A stretch of 64,000 bases of DNA from Phallusia mammillata (GCA_003260075.1 QLIY01000136.1:137713-201712); one strand, 5' to 3'. Counted from the stretch's first letter, positions 1 through 15,500 are shown. Notes: a model not told the origin generated them from the sequence alone. Program-made: numbers and translations.

Positions 1-447
1 TCTAATCATCGTCCGATTCTTCCAGTTTAACGTCAGAAAAACTTCAATCGCGTTTTTACCTTTCCGCCAAAAGAAGCGTCGTTGTAAATTCACATCGATA
101 ACGTTAGTGGTGGGTATAAGCATAACGAAAGAATATATAGATCACTGACACTACAAAAGTTCATTTGAAGAACTGTAAGGCAAAGCCAGGCGTAAAAAAC
201 AACACTTGCATAGGCTATGTGTGTAAGTACACTCATTAGCTCATTAGCGGAACCATTGCAGTAAAAAAGTTTTTGGTTAAAATGCATATTTCAGTCGATT
301 ATGTACAAAAAGGCTTCACACAAAGAATGTCCAATTCCCGTTCGGTGAACACCTGCAAACAAAAAAACACCAGCATGTAGGCAAAACTGCATTAGTTTTG
401 CAACAAAAAAATCGTTTTCCACACAAACAAAAAAATGTAAGTACCGA
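1..447 (-). other. 3' flank or 3' UTR of the gene
   Basis: This stretch follows the stop codon on the minus strand and would contain the 3' UTR. I see no canonical AATAAA or ATTAAA on the minus strand here, so the poly(A) site is unknown. No coding segment is supported. Confidence 0.4.
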
Positions 448-578
448 TTACGGATCTTTGGGGATGTGCATTTCGTTTCGGCGTCTTCGCATCCACATAA
501 AGACCACGAGACAGATAAGAATGATGAGAACAACGCCTCCAATCACACCAAACACGATCGTCAGTGTACGGAACGTAT
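448..578 (-). CDS. Last exon: transmembrane helix and short cytoplasmic tail
   Basis: After a phase-1 acceptor at 578/579 the minus strand reads [19 protein letters not shown] and continues [10 protein letters not shown], a hydrophobic helix of about 23 residues. It is followed by MRRRR, a short tail NEMHIPKDP and a TAA stop at 450-448. Basic residues right after the helix give an N-out, C-in (type I) orientation. The tail is only about 14 residues and shows no signalling motif. The preceding exon (707-747) ends with one base that completes the Asp codon here. Confidence 0.88.
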
Positions 579-3500
579 CTGTGTCATAAATTAATGTCAA
601 CGATTTGCATGAGGCAGAAATTGAAAAGTGTGTAATGTTAAAAATGTTTTATGGTGCATTCACATTCAATAATAAACACATTTTGTATACAACATTTTTT
701 TCTTACCTGTATTTTCGCATCTGTCCCCAATAAATCCTTGAGGGCACCTGTAAAATATTTTTTTTGTTTAGGTAAATTACAGTTTTCATTTTTTCTTTAT
801 GCCCAAAAGATGATTAATTGACTACCTTTTAGAATTTAGATATATAAATAGTACATACCTTCTAAGATTTGACTGTTGTAAATTGTACATTTTAGGTTTG
901 GTTTTAGTTATATTAGCTAATATTTATTGTAAGACTTGCGAAATATACAAAAATAGCGGTTAAATTTGTGAATGCAAAAATATGTTTATGAAACAACAAC
1001 TTATTCAACATAATAAAATTCTCCACAAAACATTGCTTGCACGCTTCACAAAGATTTTGTCTTTTTTCTACTTACTGGCAAGCAGGATTGCCGGTTCCGG
1101 CAGTTGGCGTGCATGTGGCCCCGTTGAGGCAGTAACCAAAACCAGGACTGCATTGACCTAAAAAAAACAAATGTTTGTTAAAAACATCATTAAGCTACCA
1201 ATTCCAGCAGCTTAACTGCATAATAACTTGATTATTTAACTTTACAATAAAAAAAATGCGACTTACTGATACACACGTTGGAAACGTTTGTATAACCAGA
1301 AGCGCAATCGCAGACAAACCCGCCCGGAGTGGCAGTCTCGGTGCAGGTCTCATTCATTCCTAGGCAATTAGTTTCACAATCGTTGAAGTCAGCACTGCAT
1401 GCATCGCCAGTATATCCCACGTTGCAAACACAGGTAAATCCAGATGGGCCGCCGAGTTGGCATATGCCGTTTGGAGCGCATAATGTGTTGGTGCAAGGTT
1501 CTGCAACAACATGCAGTTTTGTGATGAAAGTTAGTTATCCGTATTTACACACGAGAGGAAGTTAACCCTTAGAATAAACTTTGAGGACATTTTTGATTCG
1601 TTCCATATACGTTTTTGATACGCATTGGACAATTAATTTCAACGGTACGTATCACATATATAAGTGTGCGCTTTTTCCCTGCCAAACCCAACACGGGACC
1701 TGTATTATGGGCCTTTCAAAGGCTCTTTAGATAAAAACGAATACTTTAAGCAAAAATTTAAACAATACTTGATTGGAAAAACTAATGGTTGTTATGGTTC
1801 CGTCGTTTTTTAAAACCAAAACAGAAAATCATTTAGAAAAAAGCAGTTGTAAATAAATAAGTTATACTTTAAAGAAATCTTAAAAAATAGCTTTACAAAT
1901 CTTTGTCAATGAAGTGGGCACACTGGAGCCAAACGATCTATCACAGCAGGATATGTTTATGCTCAAAAAACGATACAAGGTGTATACGGGGCACTGAGTT
2001 AAGATTAAGCACCAAAAGAGCCAAAGGCTTTTTGAGGAAATGGTGTTAAAAACGAATTTTTAGCATACCAATAAAGAATGAACCGCTTTGGAACACAGAC
2101 TGGTTTCCAAGATTCTCATTGAAATTGTCATTAAGCTCCTGAGGTGTAGTATAGGTGCTGCTCAGCAAGTCAATGCTGCATAAAAAGATACGAAGTATAG
2201 GTTATTTAATTTATAAACAACCAATTATGCAAACTTATGAATTATTTTGGCTTTATTGCATTGTTTGAAGATTAGCTCCACTTTTAGTCGTACATTTCGA
2301 TTTATTGTAATTAGGTTTTGTAGTTATAACTAGATATGTAACGAATCGGCTAAATTTCGGATCGGTCGAAACCGAATCTTTTACGAACACAAATTTTAAG
2401 GGTGAATCGAAACGAATTATTCGGCCGAAACCGAATCTTTGCAAAATTAGTCGATCCGGCCGAATAAATTCGGCAAACCGAATATTCGGTACATCTCTAG
2501 TTATAACTGCAAGTGTTATTTCTTACGTGGCGATGACGCTGCCTTGAGAAAAGATTACTGAAGTGATGTTGATGTTGCCTGATGCAAAACGCAGTGGGAA
2601 CTCTTCTCTTACAATCCTATTCAGTCTCATATATTCCATTGAGGCTGTGTTTTCAAGTACTGCATCGAAAGAAAAGATGGACCCGAGCGTCAACTGCACC
2701 CTGAATTGTCCTGTAAAGCAGTTTACAAACTTATGTCACGTCTTGGATCTAATTTAAAATCAAAAACGGGTGGTTACTGTGGCTTGGTTTAAGTGAGGTC
2801 GCATGTTAAACAATATTGTCAAACTCAAACTTAATGGAACCCGTAAAAGATTTCGTAAAGTGTGCAAACAAGAAATACATTTTTTTAGCTCTTTGCTTTT
2901 TAATAGTTTTATTGGTTCGCAAACGATTATACTAAACTAAAGCAAAAATCTGACGAAAAAAACGTTTGGGAAATGATCTAAACGCTAATAGAAGTGGCGT
3001 CCTCAATTTGACACGATTAGCCCAATAAAACATAAAATTTATGTACAGTACATTGCACAACCTGTAGTATAAAACATACATATGTCACTCAATGGTTTTG
3101 CGACACATCGAGCTAAGGGAACGAATTACAAAGTGAAAAATAAGTATAACCCGCTACAGCTTGGCTGGACATTGTGTTACATGCTAAAGTTTGTACAGCC
3201 CGACTTAGAGTTTTAATTGCTTAATGTCAAAACAAGCATACAATTATGATTTTTATTGTGGGTGTTGTTGACCTCGTACAAGACACACAGCTTAACTATA
3301 TGTATGCTTGGGGCGTAATATCAAATCGGCCAATTAACAACCTACACTAAGGGTGTTTACCTTTATCACTGATCACATACAACACGACTAGACCGCGAAC
3401 TGAACTTGTATGTAACACAAGTTAGGCGTTACTATTTTGCATACCAATTACACTTATAGTAAGTCAACAGTTTAAGACCAATTAAATTTGCGAGTGAATC

Positions 3501-6500
3501 ATATTGCAGAAAAACAGCACCTGACGCATTGATCTGATTAGACAGATTATTCTACAAGTAAGAATTAGACCAAAAAAAACAAAGGAAAAAAGTCGTTACT
3601 TACGCCTGCAGGTGAGGCCGTTGCCAAAATACCCGCTGTTGCAGACACAAGAGAAGCTTCCATCTGTGTTGGTGCAACCAGCGTTGGTGTCACATATACC
3701 GGCGTCACATTCATTGATATCTGAACATTCCACACCACTGCCGGTGTAACCCGTTCTACAATTGCACTCAAAAGTACCCAGGCGATTTGTGCAGATAGCC
3801 ATCGGCGAACAGTTGTTGAAATCAGGGGTTATACATTCGTTTATGTCTGTGCAGTTCTGACCATCGCCAGTGTATCCTGTTTGGCAAGTGCATGTGAATG
3901 AACCTTGCGTGTTGGTACACTCAGCATTGGCTTGACAAACCGACGGGGTAAGGTTACATTCGTTGATATCACTGCACATCACCCCATCTCCAGTGTAGCC
4001 CGTCCTGCAGGTGCATTCAAAAGTACCGAGCGAATTCGCGCAGTCAGCCATCGACGAACAGTTGACACCAAGAGGTACACATTCATTGATGTCTTCACAT
4101 TGGATTCCGTCGCCTGCGTATCCGGGGTTGCACGAACAGCTGACAGGATTAGTGGATTGGTCGCAGGTTGCGTTAGAATGGCAATCACTGCATTCGAGTG
4201 CTGGTATAAAAATTAGAGAAATAAAGTGATGTCGAATGTTGTACGCGAAGGTTTACCCTACTTTAAAACCATAGGTTCCAATGAGATAAACTTTTTTGTA
4301 AACGAGATATTAATATGCTCTTTATAATAATAAACGATGTGGCGTAGGTAAGCGAGAAGTGTAATAGAGGATATAATAGGTGATTTTAATCTGGTTTCTT
4401 GTGTGGATATATTTCACAATTCATCTATAATAATCTAGTGCAATGCTCGAAAGACCTTTTACTAAACAAAACCCAACACACACTAATATGACACCGCCCT
4501 TTTGAATCAGCACACAATCTCTCTATTTGCAACAAGGGGCGTTTTAGTGCGGCGTTCGAAAAGCGTCTAACGGTTTAGACTACATCTAATAAACTCCAAT
4601 AAAACTAACCTCGGCAAGTTCCCATCGATGGCGGACCGATGTAACCAGTGTTGCACGCGCAAGTGTAATCACCATCCATGTTCGTACAGTCACCGTTGTC
4701 TCCACAAGGATTAGTCCCTTCGCATTCATTGATGTCTTTAAAAAACGGGTTCGGAATTAAGCTATGCCTCGTGCATGTACAAAGCGTTTTAAAGTTCGAC
4801 ACGAAAAATATAACAGCAACGATTACAATAACCTACCATCACATCGGGTTCCGTTGGCGACGTAACCTTGTGTGCAGTTGCACATGAAACTACCAGGAAG
4901 GTTGGTACACGGCTGGTTATCACAGTTACCAGAGATATTGCATTCGTTGATGTCCAAGCAAGCCATGTCAGGAGGAGTTCCACTAAAACCAGATCTGCAC
5001 GTGCATTCAAAGCTGCTGCCGACGACTGTACAGTTGGCGTATTCCCCACACGGCGGAGGATCGCCCACGCACACTCCTACAAAAATATAGACGTGTCCGT
5101 GTTGTAAAACAAAACACAAATTTAGAAGTTTTAAAATAACTTTATAATGGAATAATGCAGTAAGACTAGCAGCAGAAAAAAATGCTGCGACCTTTTTTCA
5201 GTAGAAAACAAACAATTTTATTGCAGCATCTTGCCAATCACAATATTATCAAATTGTCCAGACCTTGCCTTTAAATAGACAATGAAATAAATAATACTAA
5301 GGCAAAAATTATTCGCAACTGTTAAGCCCTTTAATTTTCCTTCTAAACAATATGATCTCTAATTTGCTTCCCGAAATTTGGATCCTTACCATTATAATAG
5401 GAGCCGCGTTATAGACAGTCGCGTTTACTTTAAGGTCAAAACAATATGATCTAATTTTACTTCCCGAAATTTGCATTCTTACCAGTAATAGGAGCCGCGT
5501 TAAAGACAGTCTCGTTGCCAGCAGTGTTGTCAAACATACTCAAAATTTCCTCATCTGTACCCGTTGCATCGGTTTCAAAAGTAACACTAAAAACAGCAAC
5601 AACTAGAAGGGTGGCTTTCTGATATACTTCCATTTTATATATTCTATACGATATTTACCAATTTACTATACACATCATTTGATCCACACATATGATTGTT
5701 TTTGTAAACAAAAACTAATGGGTCCCCACACGCNNNNNNNNNNNNNNNNNNNNNNNNNNNNNNNNNNNNNNNNNNNNNNNNNNNNNNNNNNNNNNNNNNN
5801 NNNNNNNNNNNNNNNNNNNNNNNNNNNNNNNNNNNNNNNNNNNNNNNNNNNNNNNNNNNNNNNNNNNNNNNNNNNNNNNNNNNNNNNNNNNNNNNNNNNN
5901 NNNNNNNNNNNNNNNNNNNNNNNNNNNNNNNNNNNNNNNNNNNNNNNNNNNNNNNNNNNNNNNNNNNNNNNNNNNNNNNNNNNNNNNNNNNNNNNNNNNN
6001 NNNNNNNNNNNNNNNNNNNNNNNNNNNNNNNNNNNNNNNNNNNNNNNNNNNNNNNNNNNNNNNNNNNNNNNNNNNNNNNNNNNNNNNNNNNNNNNNNNNN
6101 NNNNNNNNNNNNNNNNNNNNNNNNNNNNNNNNNNNNNNNNNNNNNNNNNNNNNNNNNNNNNNNNNNNNNNNNNNNNNNNNNNNNNNNNNNNNNNNNNNNN
6201 NNNNNNNNNNNNTGGGTCATTCAGGGTCAAACTTCAGGAGGATCAAATTTTGGTTAATAACTAACATCTGACAAAATTTAAACAAATTTGAAGCACTCTT
6301 TCTTGACCAAACGCATATAACAAACCATGTTTTAAAAAATTTGCATTTTGGGGGCCTGTGGGTGAACCACTGGGTAATTCGGGGTCAAACTTCAGGAGGA
6401 TCAAATTTAGATTAATAACTAACATCTGTCCAAATTTGAATAAATTTGAAGCACTCTTTCTTGACCAAATGCGTTTAACAAACCAGCGTTAGACAGAAAA

Positions 6501-9500
6501 AAGAAAAAAAGAAAAAAGAAAAAAAAAATACGGACAAAAACAATATGTGTCCCTTCAGGGAAGGGGACCCATAATTACTTAAACACTAATCACAGTTCCT
6601 TGTGTCATGAAGCATTATAAAATGCAGACCGGATTGTTTCCAAATTAATACAATGCTGCAACCTGGATCGAACCTGATGTTTTTTTAAAAGTTTAAAAAG
6701 TATTTCGCAAGTTCCATTTATCGTAAATTTCAATTAATTGTGCCTAATTGTACAGACACATTCGAATTAGACCAAATCCAGTTTGAACTGGCCCGAACCA
6801 AATCAAAAGGACCGGCCTGACTTTATGTTTTGATTTGGCACAGTCTCGACTGAAACCAGTGTGTTTTAGTAAGAAAGGAAAAAAGTCATTGAAAGGTAGT
6901 TGGTAACTTACATGACTATTACACTTCCAGGGAAGAATGAAATTGTTTGAATGGTAATGTTGATTGTAAACTTCACCATCAGCTGTTGCTCGATGTAAAC
7001 TCTAAGATCTGTGAATGCGGTTGACGTCTTGTCTTGCAGTTCAGACGAAAATTCAACAAGTGTCGTCACCAGTTCAGCGACCACGACACCTGTTTAGGCA
7101 ACACGCAATCTTAATTAAAACTCTAACAGTTTCGTTTTACAATGCCACATACTATTAACACACATTTTAATATATATATATATTTTACCAATATAGCACA
7201 CGTGTTTACTGCAAACAAAACCATCGTTAACATAGCTTGATCTTAAAATTTTTTTTTGTTCCTATAGCAGGTGGTTGTGGTAACACGCCACGTTATCGTG
7301 TTAAAAAACGTACTGTTGGTAATTTTTAGGAAAAATGGAAGAAAATACCGACTACCATTCCCACTGACAGTGATACTTGTTGTTTAGGCAAAACAAAGTA
7401 AACAAGATAAAACTTAAGACAAAAAAACTTAAGACCTTGGAAAAACGATTTGACCAAACGTGGCAGTATTGAATTACAAAGTAAAAGAAGTCGTTACTTA
7501 CGCCTGCAGGTGAGGCCATCGCCAGTGTAACCGCTGTTGCAGACACAAGAAAAGCTTCCGTCTGTGTTGGTGCAACCAGCGTTGGTGTCACATGGCATGT
7601 CGTCACATTCATTGATATCTGAACATTCCACACCACTGCCGGAGTAACCTGTTCTACAGTTGCACTCAAAAGTACCCGGTCGATTTGTGCAGTTAGCCAT
7701 CGGCGAACAGTTGTTGACACCAGGGGGTATACATTCGTTTACGTCTACGCAGTTCTGGCCATCGCCAGTGTATCCTGTTTGGCAAGTGCATGTAAATGAG
7801 CCTGCTGGTGTGTTGGTACACTCAGCATTGGCTTGGCAAACCGATGGAGTAATGTTACATTCGTTAATATCATTGCACGTCAATCCATCGCCAGTGTAGC
7901 CCGTCCTGCAGGTGCATTCAAAGGTACCATCCTGATTTGTGCAGTTAGCCATCGGCGAACAGTTGTTAACACCAGGGGATACACATTCGTTTACGTCTAT
8001 GCAGTTCTGACCATCGGCAGTGTATCCTGCTTGGCAAGTGCATGTAAATGAGCCTGCTGGAGTGTTGGTACACTCAGCATTGGCTTGGCAAACCGACGGG
8101 GTAAGGTTACATTCGTTTATATCACTGCAATTCACTCCATCGCCAGTGTAGCCATTCCTACAATTGCATTCAAAGGTACCAAGTGCATTTGTGCAATTAG
8201 CCATCGACGAACAGTTGTTGACACCAGGAGGTTCACATTCATTGATGTCTGAACAGTTTTGGCCGTTGCCAGAATATCCAGAAATACAAGTGCATGTAAA
8301 TTCGCCTGGTGGGGTGTTAGTACAGGTAGCGTTGGCGTGACAAACTGACGGTGAAATGTTGCATTCGTTGATGTCTGTGCAGTTGAGTCCGTCACCAGAA
8401 AAGCCGCTATTGCAGTTGCATCTACAATTGCACAAATCATTAAGTGGTAGTAAATTAATATCAGTATTTCAACTATCGTTGCCGGTTTTAACTATTTAAC
8501 ATATTATTCAGTGTAACCCTACTAGATGATAATGTATAAAGTAAATCTATAAGCTAATATTAATTTTATTGCGTTAGCCATGCATGGATAAAACCATAGG
8601 CCACTGTCTCTCGTCAACATATTACTGTAATTTTTATCAGAATACAATATTTTGCAAACTTTCTCATAACAATACTAGGTGTTCGCGGTTTGAATAAAAC
8701 GGTAAATGCACCAGGAAATACTATTGTTACCTGACTATTGTTACCTACTTTGCACAAAATTACACACAAGTGCAGACCATACATACGTGTAGAAGCCCTC
8801 GGTATCCATACACATTGCGTTCGGGTCACAGGGAGAAGATACTTCACATTCGTTAACATTTGTACAATTCGTTCCATCTCCTGCAAAAGCAATGTGCAGT
8901 TGGTTAACTTTCATAATCCGACTTTAAAGCAAAAGCAAAGCACCACAAACATGTACCTTCATATCCAGTCAAACATGTGCAGTTGAACAAGCCTGGGGTA
9001 TTTTCGCAATTACTGCCATTGGTTGAACAGTTATTGGCACCGTCCGGCAAGCATTCATCGATGTCTTCACAACTGCCATCTGTATGAAAAAATGTGAGGG
9101 TTTAGAGTAGCCTGTATTACATTTTGTGAAATATACACTGTGAGAAAATACTGTGTACAGCGGTTGATTCAGTTTGGCCTAGGCCTGTTATTCGTCGGGT
9201 TTTGGATTATGTTATTATTAGCCTGTATTGAAATGTGTTAAGCTTTTCTCCACATGTGTAAATAAGTACATCGAGAAACCACATATACAATGACTCCTAC
9301 CGTTAATTTTGAAAAGTCAAAAATATAGATTTCCTCATACAACTGTTATGAACTGACACGCTTAAAGTGTTAGGGTTGGTATCGCAAATGAATTACTAGA
9401 CAACATAAGCTGCACAAGCAATGTTTTCACCAGCCCTGGTTATGTTCCCGTCGAGGGTTCAAACCCTCAAATAGTACCGAGGGATTCTTTTCGATCATGG

Positions 9501-12500
9501 CTTGTCGCATTAGAATGCCTAATTCAGGGGTCGGCAACCTTTTAGGCGACGCGTGCCAATTTACTTGTTATTTCCATGTTTTAATGACCGTGCGTGCCAA
9601 CGATTTTCTAAATAATGGTGGTTCGTGCCGGCTGATATCAATAATAAGGAGAAAACAGAACATTTTGTGCATGTAAGCTGAATTTTAAGACAATGGTATG
9701 ATAAAAACTGAAAACAAGCAATGTAACAGGTTTGTTTGTTACTTCATTATAAACACGAAAATCGGTTGGCGTGCCATGAAAAAACACCTCGCGTGCAAAC
9801 CTTGGCACGCGTGCCAGGCCTAATTCAATACAACATCTCGTATAGGTCTGGCGCACTGTTATTATAGTTCAATTGTGTGCCGTGACCGAATGTCTAAATA
9901 CTGGCTTCAAAACTAATCTCAGTAATGTATACTTCTGAAAATCTTGTAAATAGATATCAAGACCAGTAATGTTATAACAAGACCACTACAAGTTAAAACA
10001 ACAGTATTTGCCGTTACTGCAATGTTTTCAATGCAACGAACTTACTGATTCTCTGGAAGCCCAGTTTGCACACACAATCAAATGACCCGGTGTTGTCCAT
10101 GCACATTTCGTTCATCGCACATAGCGAACTGTTAACCTCACACTCATTGATGTTGTCGCATGTCTGGAAAACGCACAATGCACTAAGTTGAGGAAAGGTT
10201 TCATGCAATAAACAGGATTTTCACAATTTAGTCCACAAAGAAGACAAAGGTGACTTAAACTTAGCAGATTTTACATGCAGTAAGTTTAAGCTTGTCCGAG
10301 TTTAATACTTGCCTGTCCATCACCAGAAAATCCTTCATTGCAAGTGCAAATAAAAGACCCATCGTTGTCGGTGCAATTCGCGTTCATGTCACAGGTCGTT
10401 GGGTTCATGCACTCATTAATATTGGTGCAGTTTGTGTTTCCGTCACCGGTGTAACCTTGAAAGTTAGTCAAAATATAAAGATTACATATCAGTGTGCTTA
10501 CGACAGTTGTTCCCCAGTGAAAACCGCCAGTGGATAAATACCATTTGAATTACGGAAATTCTACTAACGTCGGAAATTCTACTAACTCACACTAGAGTTT
10601 GCAAAATACCGATGAATAGCGCAAAGAGTATTTGTGAAAATTTTGAAAAAATAGCGCAAAGAGTATTTGCGAATTGTGTGAAAAAGATGACGGTTAGGAC
10701 TATTGGGTGTGCGGTGAGGTGTTACAATAGCAATGACAATAAAACCAACTTACAAACTTTGTTAAATTTACTTCCGAACCCCAATTTAAATAACTTTACT
10801 CTTCACACCATCTATCGATACTTAACAAACGTCCTTTGTCTATAATTTGCGTATGTTTTTTTCTGTTAGTTATGGCTCTACCATGAATTACAGAATCGAC
10901 TGCTTGGTATAATTTTTTAACAGAAAACATTTTTTACCAAGGAAAATTGGCATCATCTGTTCCTTATTCAAGTAGGATTTTATAGGACATATTAATTCAC
11001 AAACTTAAGTTTTTCCACAAACTTCTGCCAGTCGGTTGGTTACGAAAAGCGTGGAGGTGTTTAATAATAAAAACACACCCGTGTCACAGTCACATGTGTA
11101 GTTTCCGGGAAGGTTGGTGCAAGTCGCGTTGTCAGTACATGGACTTGTTGGTTGGCATTCGTTGATGTCCGTACAATTAACTCCGTCACCCCTACAGAGT
11201 AAACATAGTCACAATGTCCCACAAAATCGCTTTTACCGTAACTGCAAATACACGATTTTGACAGACCACTATACTTGAAACTAAACCAAACAAAATAAAC
11301 GAACGATAATGAAACGGTGCCATATGGACGATTTAGCATCACAGAGTTTATGACACAGCACTCAATTTTGATTTGGCCAGTTTTTATGCAACCCTTACAT
11401 GTATCCGGGATTACAAGTGCAGTTGAATCCTGGAACTTGGTCAACGCAGGAGGCAAAGTCGCTGCAGTTGTTCATGCCACCTGGCAAGCACTCGTCAATG
11501 TTTACACATGAAAATCCGTCTCCGCTGAAACCGTAGTTGCACATACACCTAAAAAAAACATAGGGATATAGAAAAGCTTTGTTCCCAGTTATATGTGTAA
11601 TGGTTTGTTAAATATCACGAAAATCATTTTTAGTGTATTTCGTAACGTTGACACTTATAGGTTAAGTTGACTTGTGTTATTTGTTCACTATGATTTGTTA
11701 CAGACAAAACATTTGTTATTGTAGTTACATGAAACTTCCGTCGGTGTTGGTGCAAGTTGCGTTTCCGTCGCACACTGACGTGTCGTTGCATTCATTTATG
11801 TCGTCACACACCGAACCATTCTCTGCAGAGCAAAGCGGACGATTAGAATCAGATCAAACAAAAACCAATAGTACTACAGACATGTAATTTATGTATTGTG
11901 TTCAAGCTGGTGCTTTTGTGAAATTATTGTATAGTTACAATTTCAAACACAATGCGTTCTTACTGATATATCCCATGTCACAGTTACACTCGAAAGATGT
12001 TTCAGTGTTGTTGCAAGTTGAGTTGGCGGGACAGGGCGACAACAGACATTCGTTCAAATCTGAAACAAAATGTGTGTTATACTAAACCATCAAGTTTATT
12101 TTTTGTTAAGTCGAAAAGTACAAGTCCAAATTCCGGCCCGAACCCAATATCACCTACATCCTACAAGGACCGAAAGTAGGTAAAATTACGACAACATTAA
12201 GAACAGGCGTACTGAACCGTAAAATAATCCGTTTTATTTAACCTTAAGAACCAACACCGAGTCGAACAGCCCAGTTCGACTTACCAACTCTAAACCGGAT
12301 ATTTGCTAATCGGGGCACTTATAGTCTTAAGGTGTAGAAGTGCTGAAACAAACGCATGTTTAACCATTGCCTATTATGGCCTCGTTTTGAGCGTTTATCA
12401 ATAGTTTATAAACGTTTATATGTTTGAAATTTCGCAAAGTAATGAAAAAAAAAATACTCCGCAGACAGTTTTTTTCCTCATGGTTTGGATTTTTTAAATA

Positions 12501-15500
12501 ATGGTCTAAGACTTAGACCAAAAAATCTTGGGAGCACTACAACATTAAATCATTCATTTGTGCATTTAAAGTTGGTAATTCATCCCAGAAAGTTATTACA
12601 AACTTACTAGCAGTTGGGGCGCGGACGAAAATGGATATGTTAAACGTGGCCATGTTATCGGAAAAACTGGAGATGGCTTGACTCACGTCAGAACTGGTGT
12701 TGGTGGAAGTAACATTAACCCTGTGTGGAAAAAAATACAGCTGCATTTATTACCTTTTCAAATGCTTTAAAAAAGCTTGTACGTTTGGGTACTTCGGGTA
12801 AATGTATACATAGATCATAGCAGTTTCGCAGTCAGTGGACCAGTCCCGTAGAGTGGCACCAGAGAGTTATATATCCAAAGGCGCACGTAAAACACACATT
12901 GGTTACATGAAGGGAATCGCTTATATACAACTATCAATGGTGAAACTGGGCTTATAATAAACGACGCCGCAGGATCCTTATAAAAACTAGGTATGAATTG
13001 AAAACAGGTTTACAAACTTTCATTTCCACCTTAAAGTTGTGTACCACGCATGTAGCACACGAGAGTTCGATTTTAATATTCATCTTATTTTAAAAACAAC
13101 ATTCAGATTTGCAATATTTTTGTTACAACAAATAACAACAGAACAAACCAGACAACGATGCTTCCGCTCAGGAACCGATCGACCAAGACGTCACCAAAAC
13201 CAGACAAGTTACCAAAAGCGATTTGGAGTTCTCCGACTAAATCGGCCGACAAACCAGTAAACCGAGTCGAGGTTGAATCGAGTAGGTCGTTTGTGAAGAC
13301 ACCGATCTCAGCAACAAGGGTCAGTTCAAGTTGGAATAGTTTGGGCGCCGCTGTTAAAAAATATGGTGCGAGATAAATCGTTTTGTAATGGTGCTTTGCA
13401 AATGGCTTAGGTATAGTAAAGGGGTGACTTCTGGTGTAAATACTGTTTGAGAAAGCGTATTTGGGCTTCAATGCGAAATCTTGAATTTCAGGCTTCAATT
13501 CAGTGCTTACATAGCTACCGTGCATTTTTTTCTTTTTTTACTGCAGTTAAGTATAAGATGTTTAGCGAATGAAGGCCTAGCATCAAAATGGAATATCTTT
13601 GTTTGGCTTAATAGTAATTGAAAAAAAAACTGTTACAAAATTTGTTGATCGTATTGCGTCAACGTTAAATTATTGCCACGGATGTCTCGTTTACGTTAGT
13701 TTATGCAATCTCATAACCGTTTTTCGCAAATTACATTACGACACAAACAATCAGTAATCCATATCCAGATACGACATATGGAATAAAGAATCGCTTTAAA
13801 GTCAGTGTCCAACGCTTTTACAAAAGAAGGAGCATCCCTATATGTATTTCTCAACCTATTCAGTAAGTTCAATTTTTTTTATTGGCTTTCGTAATGAAAC
13901 AAACCTGCGATGACGGTAATTTCGGCAACGCTGCTCATCAGGCCGTCGATGTTGACAGCAACTACTGTAACAGTGTAATCACTTCCCAATACGACGTCCA
14001 TAAATGCGGCGGAGGTCATTGCTGTTGAACGACTTAGGGTGTCGCCTGTCGATCCAGTGGCAGTGACGATGTACTCCGCAGCACCCACAGATGCGGTAAA
14101 GTTCACTGCTATTCCCTCGTTCTCATTGTTGGTGATTACCATGATGTTGGTCGGAGGGTCCGGTGCTAAAGATAAAGATAGTGCAGGTAGAAAGGGCGTC
14201 TTAAACTTTTAGGAATTTGCGTAAATTTATAATACATCCGTTTTCTTGATTTGAACGAGGCAACAGGCGTTTTTGTCAAAAGAGTCTACTTTCTAGGCTG
14301 TTTACATAAAATTTGTCCACACTTTTAGAATGAAGCAATTATGTGCACAGGGCTGTAATTTCTGACTGGAAACCTGGATTAGCCAGTTCTTACTTGTTAC
14401 GCGAGTGGCTACTTCGCTTCCGCCACTTCTGCCTGCCTCGTATTCCACAAACACAGTGATGTTGTACTGAGTACCCGGTGTGAGACCAGTCAGCGATGCG
14501 GCAAGATTGAGTCCACTGCTTTGATTCATCGTTGTACCTTTGTCATAGAAAAAGATTTGTTAAGAAGTAGTTTTTGCCAGAAATTACGTCAGAAAGTCAG
14601 CAAACAGTGTTCTTGTCTACCATAAAAACTGCACACGAGTACGATTATATGCAATCCCTGCACATTTTGACAAAAAAATTTGATTAACCGATATGCTATT
14701 AACTAGAAGCATGTGCGTTTTAATACGGTTACAACTGCTTAAGCATATCATGTAGCAAATGCTCCAAAAACGCGACGTTTAGAACGGGGGGGGGGACAAA
14801 CAGTGTTCTTGTCTAACCATAAAAACTGCAACACGTGTACGATTATATGCAATCCCTGCGCATTTTGACAAAAAAATTTGATTAACCGATATGCTATTAA
14901 CCAGAAGCATGTGCGTTTTAATACGGTTACAACTTCTTAAGCATATCATGTAGCAAATGCTCCAAAAACGCGACGTTTAGAACCTAAAAGTCGATGCAAA
15001 AACATATTAGCGGAATTAAACACATCGGAAATTTCGATAACAATCAAGGGAATGTTAAAATGTTTGAAAGTTTTAATGCTTTGTAAAGGCTAGCAAATTG
15101 TGTAGAATATACAAAGATTTACCATCGCCGGTGTATTCAACTGTGTAGCTGAGAGCTCCGATCACCGAATCGTACGACACGTCCAATGAGGTATCAGCCA
15201 CATTTGTAACATTAACTGCTGGTCCGCTGGCAATCACTGAGATACAAAGCACATAGTTTCAGTATGTAACATTAAAATATATTGGTTTTTTTTTTTAAAC
15301 GGATATTGCAGAATATTGTCTACAAAACAAACAATCCACGAAACTACATGGTTGTGCTCATAATTGGGCCAGTCGCACTGTTGAGACCTTAAAGTAGTGT
15401 CCATGCTTATATATTGATAGAGGAATTTTGCTTCAACAACTTTAACAATAACCTACATGTGTAGTTTTTTTAAATGTAATTTACCTGTGACTGAGTCGTA

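Noticed and set aside
5675-6257. Open frames spanning the N run (also 49974-50948)
   Set aside because: They exist only because N is translated as unknown; no coding evidence.
3905-8051. Plus-strand open frames opposite the EGF exons
   Set aside because: They are shadows of the Cys-rich minus-strand exons and have no domain, splice logic or initiation context of their own.
9441-9475. Second tRNA-derived SINE from a ggttcaaacc B-box
   Set aside because: Only the B-box-like palindrome is seen; no A box or tail supports it.
13039-13376. Plus-strand open frames over SEA domain 3
   Set aside because: The minus strand encodes a well-formed SEA exon with GSIVV and matching splice sites; the plus frames are overlaps.
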